NCBI RefSeq assembly: GCF_048771995.1
Contig: NC_133026.1
Span: 8,252,001 to 8,316,000 of the forward strand
From: Taeniopygia guttata
Taxonomy: Eukaryota; Chordata; Aves; Passeriformes; Estrildidae
Direction of reading: 5' to 3'
DNA: 64,000 nucleotides
Shown here: positions 26,545 through 36,600 of the stretch, one piece after another
Layout of the letters: every line of letters begins with the position of its first letter
Numbering within the stretch: the stretch's first letter is position 1
The notes under the pieces: model-generated
The model's input: only the letters and a program-made list of their open reading frames with translations
Told to the model about the DNA's origin: nothing
The model's database searches: none
Position numbers and translations under genes: made by a program

Positions 26545-29500
26545 GGCCACTATGATGGGCCTTATCGCTTAATTAAATCCTAGTACTATGTACAACGAAG
26601 TCAATAATTTGTTATACAAGATAGCACTTCAACTTGTGCATTGGATAATGCATCTCTATAGGTTCCCTGTACCTCAGCCCACTGTAATGGCTCATGTTCC
26701 ATAACCTGCTCCTGGGCTGCCAGGAATTTATTACAAAAAGGGTGCTCAGCTTAACGTGGACAGGCTGTGCTAAATAAATCTGTTGGATCAACTAGATAAA
26801 TTAAAGTTCCCAAATCAAACTGATTTGATACATAAGCCCTAATTCTATCATTCTTCCTTGTAAGGAATATAGCTGAATGTAAAAAAATTTGTGGATTTTG
26901 AACCAAATAAGATACTGGTTCTGCTAATGACTGTATTGGAAAAATAGTATAACCAAAGTTAATGTTAGAAGGTGTTGCAAAACCTGTGGACCAAATGTAG
27001 CTACTGAAAAAAACACACGATAAGGTCTAAATCCTGAGCATCTTTGTTTTCATTAAGGCTCACATCACTTGTTACATTTGAATCCACACATATCAGGATG
27101 AAAAGAGAAACTGATCAATAACAGCTATAGCAACTATCACCACATATCATACTGGCAAGGTCTTCCTGAATGTAAAGCCAGTTCAAATGATTCTGTTTTC
27201 TACACAAACATATTTGCATAAAGCAGTCTATTACTTGCAATGCTTCATTTCACTAATTGGCTTATTAGTAATGTGCTAGAGTGATTTGTTCCTGAGTCTG
27301 TTTGGCAACAACACTTTTGTACATATGGAAAACCCACAAAATCAGGTGCATTGTATCTCTGAGTCTTTGAAGCTCCCCATTATAGTCTAAACCCATTACC
27401 CATTAGGCTCAGCAAACACAGAAATGGCTTGGTTCTGTAACAATGAACTGAAGCTCTCCAAGCCAGGAGTCTTCCCTGGTAAATGTGGAAAATGTTGGAC
27501 TAGAGATCTGTTACAGCACTAACTTTGTTCAGTACTGTAAAAATAGAGACTCTGGCTGGGATTTATTTCCCTCCTCTTTGACCAAGAGAGGTCTCCACAC
27601 AGCTAAGAGGCACCATTCAGCCCATCTAATGTAACTCGGTGAAGGAGGTTACACAACGAGCTTAGCTCTGACCTTTACACATCCAGAGGCAGAGAACATT
27701 TATCCTCCCCTTAGAAAGAAGCCCTAAGGAGCATCTGATCATGGAGCTGCACCAGTGCTACAAGGCAAGATATCTGTCCAGGAAGGATGGGACATTAAAA
27801 TTCTCAGGTGCTCAGTAAGGTCCAGATGAGGACATGGTTCACGCTGAAGATGCTGAGAGCTTTGGAGTGTGTTATCTTTACTAATTTATGCCAATGATGT
27901 GCTCAGACCTGCCCTCTCAATGTTAAGCAGAGACAACTCCTAGCCACTGGGATAAACCATAAACCAATTCTAGACTATGCCCCTCCAAATCACCCCCATT
28001 AGGATTTTTCTATAAAATTAGCATCTCCACACATTTACAGGGTTTCTTGCTATCACATTCTGCTTTCATAAAGCTGAGGGTGCAAAAACTGCTTCCAGGA
28101 ACCGCTGGTATTGATGCCAGGCTAAATATGCTCTAAGTTGCTGGAGCTGTGTGCAGGAGTTCCTAGATTTCACAGCTGGCTACTTCTAGCAAATTGTACT
28201 CCTTTCTGTGCATAGTCCCAGAGGATTTACCCATAAATGCATAGACCTAGTTCTTGCATGTCTGGCAAACTCTTCTTGTATGCTTGCCAAGTTTTAAAGG
28301 GCAAGGAATCAACAGCTGATAATTTATGCCAGGAACCTACAATGATCCAAACTCACCCCTCGTGTAATTCTGGTAAAGACAGCAGAGTTCCAGGGGAGAA
28401 GTTGTTGGCTTAGCAAAGCAAATTTTCACTGACATTTGAGGAATACACAGTATCAATTAAAGCAGAGCTAATTATTGCTACTATTATTTGCATTGCAGTA
28501 GTTCCCAGAGGCTTTTAACAGGATTATAGCCTTCTGGCACGAGGAGTTCTTAGGAACATGAGCTCGTATCTGGAAGTTTGTACACAACTGCTGACATTTG
28601 GTACCTGTGCACAATGTTCAGTGGGGCTCTGCAGAGCACCGTGCTTTGCTCACAGGTATGGGTCACAGGAATCTGAGCCACAGGAGTTCCTTGTGATGTC
28701 CTGAGGTTTGCCTAGAGCCATCACATGTCCTTCTGCTCTTTTACAGCCTGGCCTGTGTCCAGACAAAGAAAGCTCTTCCCAAAGCTCAGCATTTGGGCAA
28801 GGCCAACACTGCTGTACATTGGCTCCTTGTCAGGAAGTCTTGGGAAACACTCCTAATCTTTATTTATTCTGATATGTTTATCATGGGGTACCACTCCCTT
28901 TACCTAAGAATGGGGGATCTTAGACATTATCCACTACATTGAATAATTTTTGAAAGGAAGGGCTGCCTTATATTCGTCAACTTCACCCTGATTCACGTGC
29001 TGCCCTTGATACCAGATGGGATCCTAGTGAAATGAAGCAAAGTTTAGTAAGATTTCCAGCATCCAGACTGAAAAAAAAATACTAATAAAACACTGAAACA
29101 TTTAATCTTGGATTCCTTGGTGCTTCTTGTTTTCTTTTCACTAGATTCCTAAAATATACTGCAGACACTGGGGTCCAGAGAACTACACAGGCTTCTGAGT
29201 GCTGCTCTCTGTTCAGAACCCAAAGCACAGCCCAGACCTCCCCACAGCCAGTTGGAGCTGTTAAAAATGCATATATTTTACACTACAAGGTATGTGTTCT
29301 GTTGAGATTTTGATCTTTGGTGGTTCACCAGCTTTCTAGGGACTCCACACGTGACACACCAATAACACACTTGACACGTCGCTTGCTCAGGCTCACAACT
29401 TTCCTGTTCTCCACTCTTACAGCTGCTCAAGGGGTCCCAGGGTCACATTGCTCTGCAGAAATTACAGTTGAAATAAGATGCATCAAGTGGATTGCAGACT

Positions 29501-32464
29501 ACAAGACAGATAAGCTGCAACAAGGGGATAATATGCAACAAGAATGCAGGAGGAAACAGAAGAAAAATTACAGTGAAACCAAAATCGTATACACATGAAC
29601 ACTGCCCACAGCTCTAAAACTATAGCTAGTCATACAAACTCAGAAATGTTTCTGTTCAAGGTTTATCACCAGTGTTTTTCATATACTTTGTTTTAAATAT
29701 ACTGCTCTCTTTCCTTAAGTACGACATTTATTCGTTTTTAAGACTTTGAAATTTCCTAATCTGCCTCTGCCCTTCCAGGGGATTGGCTCAAAGGGAAAGC
29801 ATCTTTCACCTGTGTCTCTCTTTCAAGAGGTACTGCTGCCTCCTATGATGGCTGGCACAGCCAACAGGTCATAGATCAGGCCCAGTGACACCTACAAGAG
29901 AGCAAATTTGGTTTTGCACCTCTCATTTGTACACTTTAAATCCAGAATTTCCTGTCAGGTGTGACAGAACATTTGCTGCATCACAGGATGTTTGCTGAAA
30001 TAACCCAGGAACTGTTAAGTGTCTGGTTTGGAGGAGTTCACCCAAAGACCAGTTTAACTGTGGATGGAAGATGTCAGGTGTCACTGAGAGGTTCAGCACA
30101 AGGAGGTTATGAGCCAAACCCAGACTGGATCACACATCTGGCCCAGCCTGCCATGCTGTGAAAACTCAGTCTGGTTTAGCCAGACTAGAATGCAAGCTCA
30201 CTAAGAGGTAACTGTGGTTCAAAAGTAAGTAAAATGTATATTTTGTCTATGGAAATAGGAAGCAACACTGTTCTAAACACCCTTATATTAATTCCAAGTG
30301 TTTAATGGAATTAAACATGGAAGGTTGCTGTACTGGATTTCTGACTGATTTTTAACCATTCTAGAGTGCAAAAATAAACAATGATTTAAGTATAAAAAAG
30401 ATTTAAAAAAAGACTATGTCTACTCCAGAAATAAGTTACAAATTATTTTGAAAAGGAAATGTTAACATCTAAACACACTGTAAATAAAACTGATAATGAC
30501 TATTACTGTAGAAACAGGTTAATGTAGAGAAGTTAGGACACAACAATTTTCACTGAAAGGTTTAAAAGAAGAAATCTGAATCAGGAAATGCAGCATGTAA
30601 ATCAGGGTGAAGTTGACAACTGCACCAGTAATGCAGTGAATGCAGAACCAGGATTATTGGATCTTGAGTTCTTTCTCTGTCATTTACTTAATCCCCTTGC
30701 AAGACAATCTGTTGCATTCCTGACTGCATGAAGATTTGCTTGGAAGATGCACAGGCAAATATGTTATTAATGCAGAACTTCCAAAAGTATTTTTTAAACT
30801 GATGATGATTAGTTCACCTAAAATAATTTTAACTCATGGGTTCCAGAAGCTCTATGTCAACTTACTGAGAAGACATGAAGACACTTCCATTTATATCATG
30901 GTGTAGGTAGTACAGAGAAAAAGTTGGAGCTTTTTATACAGAATCCAGAGCAAGTATAGTTCCTGGAATTTGAAAATTCATAGAAAATTCTGAGTGAAGG
31001 TGAGTAGAGTCACCATAGCTGTCTCTGTCATTATAATTTAGACCTCTGTTTCACATCTGCTGAAGTTTGGATACCTGGGAATGGCCACTTTTTTTGTACC
31101 AGAGTTGTGCAAAGTGGCTAAAGTGTTTGTATATTAACAAAATAATAGTTAAGTGTCCTGTTATTCCTCTTTAACATCAGACTGGTCTGTTAAGAAAATG
31201 GTGAATTGGTTTCTGTTTAGACTGTCAGTCAAAAAAATTTGCTATTTAAATGAGCAAAATTATAGAGCATAAAATATCCATAAAATGTACTCTACATAAC
31301 TGATAACAAAGATGCCCATTGTGAACACTGTTTATATTAAAAAATTTCCCAGCATCAAACAAAAGGGATACAGAGAATTTTGACAAGAGAGCTGTGAATT
31401 GTAACAGGCTGCAGCTGAGTCTTGCTCCACACAGCCTTTAAAGGGCCCAGGAAACGCCTTCCCTTGCCAGGAAACCCTTTTGTATTGCAAACCAGCTTCA
31501 GGAAAGAAAGATCAATACCAAGAAGCAATTGGTGAACTCCTGGCCCCCCACTGCAATCCTCATGGGTTTTTACCATTGGTAGCTGTTGTATTCACTTATC
31601 ACCCCTGTGTCAGGCAATCAGAGCTGGACTGATGGACTCCACATTAAATTATCAGCAAGCATCACCTACCGATGGCCTGTTTCCCACATTAAAGGCAGAA
31701 TGTGGCTGTGAGTTTGTAGGAATACATAAAGAATAAACCTCTAGCTGTATGGTTGTGAAGAAAACCTGAAAAATGAGATTAAATGCGATGTAGAGACAAG
31801 TCTGCAGGGAGCACAGAACAAAGTGACATGAGAACTTCCCTATTCTCATAGCGAGGGTTTAATCAGATAACGCTGATAATTTAAATACTAACATTGTTAA
31901 TTATTTCCATGAGGACTTGTCCACCTGGGAAAGTTTTGCCGTTTACTTGAACTAGTCTTGTTATAGTTGGCTCCATTAAATTGTTTTAGGTCAGATTTGG
32001 TTTTCTTATAAGTAGCATAACCTAGAAGTTTGTTTTATGTCATGGCATAATTTTATATTGCATTTAACCTGGCCTGTGCAAAAGTCTGGATTTCCCTGTT
32101 AAAACTTGGAGGAGTCAGGAAGGAAGGTTGGAAGGGAAACTTTTTGGTAATTACTTTTCTGATCAGTGATCCAAACTGATATACTCAGCAGCCACACTGG
32201 GTCCTTTAAAATGAGAGGGGAGCAAGTAGCCAAGCAGCCAGGAGGGCAGTGCTTGGAGTGCCAGCAGGAAGGGATTTGCAGCCTGCAGGGAACTAAATGA
32301 GCATATTGTAACTCTGAACCTGTAAAAGGAGAATTCGGGTGAGGTTTGAGTGGGGAAGCTCTTCAATGAATACATGGGTTAACTTCCCTGAATGCTCAAG
32401 CCTTGAAAGATGCGGGACCACAGATCTCCCTAACACACCCTGACCCATCCCCTTCACGATGTAT

Positions 32465-32480
32465 TTAATTAATTAATTAA
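32465..32480. repeat. (TTAA)4 short tandem repeat
   Basis: Four uninterrupted TTAA units, a small microsatellite just upstream of the CR1 copy near the RBM33 promoter. Confidence 0.8.
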
Positions 32481-32634
32481 CTCGTGAGCGTTTTTGTCAC
32501 GCAACAGGCAGCTGAACTCCGTGGTCCAAGCTGGACCTGTGACTCCTGAAGCCTCAATACAGCCCCATGTGTGCAGCTCTGGGAGTCTCCATTCAGGAAG
32601 GACATCGGATCCGCTGGAGCCGAGAAAGGAAACG

Positions 32635-33010
32635 GAGCACAAGGTCTGGAGCACAGGACTGATGAGGAGCAGCTGAGGGAGCTGGGGGTGTTCAGCCTGG
32701 AAAAAAGGAGACTCAGGGGGATCTTCTGACTCTTTACAACCACCTGAAAGGAGGATGTGGTCAAAGGAGAGTCTATCTCATTTCTGAAGCAATCTGCCAT
32801 AGGAGAAGAGGAAATACTCTTGAGCTGCACAAGTTTAGGTTGGACAAAATACGCGATCAGAGCCTGGAACGGGCTGCCCAGGGTGGTGGAGGAGTCCCGG
32901 TTCCTGGAAGCGTTTAAAAAAGCCTGGATGGGGCACTCAGTGCCGGGGTGCCACTGGTATGCTGGTGTTCCGTCACGGCTGGCCTCGATGACCTCAGGGA
33001 TCTTGCCCAA
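32635..33010 (+). mobile_element. CR1 LINE 3' fragment next to the RBM33 promoter
   Basis: Plus-orientation CR1: GAGGAGCAGCTGAGGGAGCT, then GGCTGCCCAGGGTGGTGGAG and a terminal part with GATGACCTCAGGGATCTTGC. The typical 3' terminal repeat is eroded. It ends only about 120 bp before the CpG island begins, so it may have delimited or been partly absorbed into the promoter. Confidence 0.85.
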
Positions 33011-33194
33011 GCTAACCGAGACCGGGATTCAGCGTGAGCCGCCTATTTCAGCGGTGGTACGAGGAGTCACCCACATCCGCAGGAGACATACACAGACCCC
33101 CACGAGGGAGTCTCTCCCTCCCACTACCCCTGCTTGTCGAGGCCAAGGGAAGCAGCACCAGCTCGGCCGCCCCGCCCGCAGCCGGGACAGCGAA

Positions 33195-33230
33195 CCGTGC
33201 CCGTGCCCGTGTCCGTGTCCGTGTCCGAGC
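33195..33230 (+). repeat. promoter hexamer array (CCGTGY)n
   Basis: Five uninterrupted hexamers, CCGTGC twice then CCGTGT three times, followed by a variant CCGAGC. It is the only short tandem repeat in the CpG island and directly abuts the GC box. Long open frames across it (Pro-Cys, Gly-His and Asp-Thr repeats) are products of this composition. Confidence 0.85.
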
Positions 33231-33238
33231 CCCGCCCC
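33230..33238 (-). promoter_or_regulatory. GC box (Sp1/KLF type)
   Basis: CCCCGCCCC on the plus strand is the perfect core of an Sp1/KLF GC box in reverse orientation. It lies about 390 bp upstream of the RBM33 start codon, directly after a CCGTGT hexamer array. Confidence 0.55.
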
Positions 33239-33266
33239 TGCCGCCATTCCGCCCTCACGCCGCCGC

Positions 33267-33277
33267 CGCGCACGCGC
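33267..33277 (+). promoter_or_regulatory. NRF1 site, upstream copy
   Basis: CGCGCACGCGC fits the NRF1 consensus YGCGCAYGCGC at every position. A second exact match lies 45 bp downstream. NRF1 (nuclear respiratory factor 1) commonly drives CpG-island housekeeping promoters; binding here is inferred. Confidence 0.6.
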
Positions 33278-33311
33278 CCCACGCGCCCCGCGCGCCCCGC
33301 CCTCCCGCCGC

Positions 33312-33322
33312 CGCGCATGCGC
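33312..33322 (+). promoter_or_regulatory. NRF1 site, downstream copy
   Basis: CGCGCATGCGC fits the NRF1 consensus exactly and contains the palindrome GCGCATGCGC. Start-to-start spacing from the upstream copy is 45 bp. Confidence 0.65.
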
Positions 33323-33403
33323 GGGGAGCACCGGAGCGACCAACCGGCGGCTCGCACTGCCCGCCCGCCCCCGCCGCGGGGGAGGGACCGAGGTCCGCCG
33401 CCG

Positions 33404-33415
33404 TCCCAGCATGCA
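33404..33415 (+). promoter_or_regulatory. ZNF143-like half site
   Basis: TCCCAGCATGCA matches the 3' half of the ZNF143/SBS element (core CCCAGCATGC), a frequent element of TATA-less promoters. The 5' half (ACTACAAT) is absent, so this is a partial match. Confidence 0.4.
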
Positions 33416-33500
33416 GCGCGGCGGCGACGGCGGTGGCGGCCGCCATGTTGTGCTAGTTTGTTGTTCTCCGGCGGCGGGAGCGGGGCCCGCCGGGCGCTGA
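33411..33500 (+). other. possible upstream ORFs in RBM33 5' leader
   Basis: If transcription starts upstream of 33,411, two upstream ATGs are included. The first (33411-33500) opens a 29-codon frame that closes before the main ATG. The second (33445-33456) is a three-codon ATG TTG TGC TAG in a perfect GCCGCC Kozak context. Both could reduce initiation at 33,627. If transcription starts at or after the YY1 element neither is in the mRNA. Confidence 0.35.
33438..33450 (-). promoter_or_regulatory. YY1 / TISU-type element
   Basis: GGCCGCCATGTTG on the plus strand contains a YY1 core (GCCGCCATNTTG). Read on the minus strand it is CAACATGGCGGC, an exact fit to the TISU consensus SAASATGGCGGC, which combines a YY1 site with a translation start for very short 5' UTRs. 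It lies 180 bp upstream of the RBM33 ATG. YY1 elements usually sit close to the transcription start, so the RBM33 5' UTR may begin near here. Confidence 0.55.
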
Positions 33501-33626
33501 ATCCGAGCCCTTCCCGGCCCCTCGCCCGCGTCCTTCGCCGCGACACCGGCACCCGCCGCTCCGGCGGGCGGCACCGCGGCGCTGCCGCGACCCGCCGCCT
33601 CGGCCGCCTGGGCCGGGCGAAGAGCC

Positions 33627-33654
33627 ATGGCTGCCGCGCTGGGAGGAGGCGCAG
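33627..33654 (+). CDS. RBM33: RBM33 coding exon 1 (start codon)
   Basis: Codes for MAAALGGGA plus the first base of codon 10. The start sits in a good Kozak context (G at -3, G at +4) inside the CpG island. The donor is CAG|GTGGGT. The split codon is completed by AT at the start of exon 2 to give Asp, leading into DDDFDQFDKPG. The short Ala/Gly-rich opening followed by an acidic stretch matches the known RBM33 N-terminus. The first ATG in this frame was chosen because it gives exactly the family start. Confidence 0.9.
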
Positions 33655-36600
33655 GTGGGTGCGGGGCCGGCCCGGGGCAGCGGGGCCCGCCCGGGGCGGA
33701 GGCGCCGGTGCTGCCGGCGGGGTCGGGGCTGGGCCGCGGATCGGGGGCTGCCGGTTCCCGGGAGCGCCGCTCCGGTCCTGGGGGGAGGCGGCGATGGGAG
33801 GTGCTCGGCGGGGCAGGGCCCGGAGGGACAGCGGCCTCCCCGCGGGTGCGGGGCCTTCGGGGAACGTGGGTGGGTTTTATAGAAAGATATTCACAGAATC
33901 ACAGGATCAGTTAGGTTGGAAAACATCTCTGAAACCATCCAGTCCAACCTATAACCAATATCGCCGTATCAACTAAACCACGGTACTAAGTGCCACGTCT
34001 AATCTTTCTTTAAACACCTCTAGGGATGGCGGGTGTTTTTTCACAGTTTTACAGGTACAGGTGTGTGGCTTGAGTAACACGACTTTAATCTGCACTGTAG
34101 TTATAATTTATTTCGTAGACTATGCAGAAGTAGAATATCTCATTTCAGAAGTGTAAAATGAAGTCAGTGTTTGACTCCAAGATTCTCAGGTGTTTGTTGC
34201 ACTGTGCTTCTGCATGACTACGGACACCTCTACACGCGGCATTTTAATAGACAGCCATGTGGTTCTGATTAAACAAACCTTAAAATGAGAATATTTAGTT
34301 GGGTGATTAAAAGAAAGTCTTTCAGAGGTCTCTGCCGAGTCTTCAGGAGAGGTACAGTTAAGAGGATTTGTGTGTTTCTGTGCTTGCTTTCATCAACAGT
34401 AGCAGTTTTTGAGAGAGACTGATCAGCGTGGTCAGTTGACCCACTTGTCCTTGTCTGTACAAAAGGTTTTGGTGATTCAGTCTCTGTAAGTTGTTGTCAA
34501 GGAGGAGAGGGGTGATTGGTTCCGTGCTCACTCAGCTGAGGGCTCTGACTGTGCTCCATGCTTGGTTTGATGGGTAACAAGGCACATAAACATAATTACA
34601 TTTTTATGGGAAGTCTTACCATACATGAAGGTAAATGTTGTAGAGAAATCCCCAAATTTATGAGTTGAGTTTGGGAATAAGGCTAGGAAGGACAGCACTA
34701 CTAGTAAAACAGCAAGTAGTTCAGTATCTTGAGCACTGTTATAATAGTGTTAAATATACTGCAATATTGGAGTGAGTTTTCAAAAATCTTTGTGCTAATT
34801 TCTGTGGTTCAGATCTGTGGTTCCACTTGTGATGTGGAAGTACATGAAGTTGCCATTCATGTACTATGTGGAAATTTTTTGTGGTATTATGAGGATGGAG
34901 TAATTTAAAGAAAATTTTGCTTTTGAAGCATTTTGGTTCTCATGTTTAAAACTGCTTCAAGTTGAATGAACATGCTTTCATGTACAAGGGCACATGCTGC
35001 AGCACATATCCTTCAACAAAGTGGTGAAACTGCCATTTCAAGGCTGATTTTTGTTGTTGTTCTGGAGTTCCATTTGTGTCCAAGGGTGAATTGGAACGCT
35101 TTTGTTTTAAGTGGGCACAAGCAGTTTGTTCAGTGTTCACACTGTGCTCATCAGTAAATGGTGGCCACTTAAATCTGATCCCTGCCCCATATAGTCAGTG
35201 TTTGTTTAGTCTTGGTGCAACACTTGCTGAATGGAAGAACCCACAGGTCACACACTTATGTCCATGTGACTACTCAGGGAAAATTCCTGGTTGAGGATGT
35301 TCAATACACTTTTAAAGCCCAGTCAAAAAAAACCTGGAACTTACAGAAATGAAATATGCAACTGTTTTTGGAATGGGACTGCTATCTAAAGTCAGTAGTG
35401 GTAGCATGCAAAAGAAGCTCTAAACTAAGTGGTTTTGATAATTTAAAGTTTTAACTGTCGAAACTAATGTTTTGGATTTAGTTTTTGAAGTTTTGGGGTG
35501 AAGAAAAGACATGGATATGCACATAACAGCATCCATAAAGACATTTAAAATATGGACATAACAGCACCCCACGGTTTTCTTAAAAAAAAAAAAAGGCTAA
35601 TGGTTGGTAAAATAGTACAAAATAGGTATTAGGAATATAAATTAGTGTTAATTTGATGACATTGTGGCATAACAGCTGACAAAAGTAGGTAGTTTTGGCT
35701 TTGAGGATGCAGATTTTAAGTTTAAGTCCTCTGTAAGTGTATGTTACAGGTCTGAGAATGAAATGTGGAATGTCTGCATTGGCTGAACATTTAAATGTAT
35801 TGATGGAAGGAAGGTGATGTGTCTGTTGGACAGCAGGTATGCACTCACTGATCATTTATAGAGTTAAAGCTTGGGGCAATACCGCACGATTCGTTAGAAT
35901 AAAGCATTCGCGGGTACTTTTGTGACCAGATGCATTGGTGCAACAAAGCTTTCTAAGGATGAAGGTTAAGGCTCCTTTGGTGTTTGGTTTCACAAACTAG
36001 AAAGTTTTGAAGTGATGGGCTGTGAGGTCTCTGGGAGTAATTCACAGTTGCGTAATAGTTTGGAAATTCTTTATCTAATCAGCCTGATTCAACCTGCTGG
36101 AAGTTCTAGAATGGCTGCATGTTGAAACTTGAAAAGTCAAGGTGAGTGTACTAGTGATGAGGGACCTTGAGGGCTCATAGTTGCTCGTTGATAAGGCAGT
36201 GGTTCCCAAACTTTGTTCCAATTTTGCATACAAAAACAGAACCAGAGGAAACACTGAATATTGAGTAACATAATGTTAAAGGGTGAGTACAGAGAAGATG
36301 GAGGCTTTCTCTTCACAAGGATCCATGCAGAGCAGGGAAGGGACAATGGCTACAAATTGCACCAGGAGAGGCTTCACTTGCTTCACGAAAGACTCTTTTT
36401 AACAGGGAGGATAATCACTTACTGGAAAAATTTCCTCAGGGACATGATGGAACCTCTGTTACTGGAGACTTTCAGGATATGTTTGGACAGGGTGCTTGAT
36501 AAGTTATTTCATCTAGGCTTCCTTTTTCATGGGAGACCAGGTGGTGTCGGAGGGTCCTGCCAAACCTGGACTGTTACATGATGTAATGATCATATAAGGT

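Larger units (their letters stand above)
19637..32634. other. intergenic, no gene recognised
   Basis: About 13 kb, mostly AT-rich, with no coding exon I can support on either strand and no large repeat recognised. It contains paired hairpins (20,770-20,839), a 16-bp palindrome (23,932-23,947), a duplicated inverted GATA module (26,484-26,544) and a short TTAA run (32,465-32,480). In other vertebrates the space between RBM33 and EN2 is rich in conserved non-coding elements, so part of this region may be regulatory. Confidence 0.5.
33130..33860 (+). promoter_or_regulatory. RBM33: CpG-island promoter of RBM33
   Basis: A sharply bounded GC- and CpG-rich block in AT-rich surroundings, covering the presumed start of transcription, the 5' UTR, coding exon 1 and the start of intron 1. 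The plus strand is C-rich up to about 33,400 and turns G-rich after about 33,640, the positive GC skew typical of R-loop-forming CpG islands. There is no obvious TATA box. The Sp1, NRF1, ZNF143-like and YY1 motifs listed separately are standard for housekeeping promoters. The start site itself cannot be placed without transcript data; the 5' UTR probably includes some of 33,440-33,626. Confidence 0.85.

Noticed and set aside
32757..33976. Long overlapping open frames on both strands (up to 280 codons) across the CpG island
   Set aside because: GC-rich DNA lacks stop codons. The frames are Pro/Arg/Ala/Gly-rich, overlap on both strands, run through CR1 sequence or the hexamer array, and contradict the RBM33 exon 1 donor.
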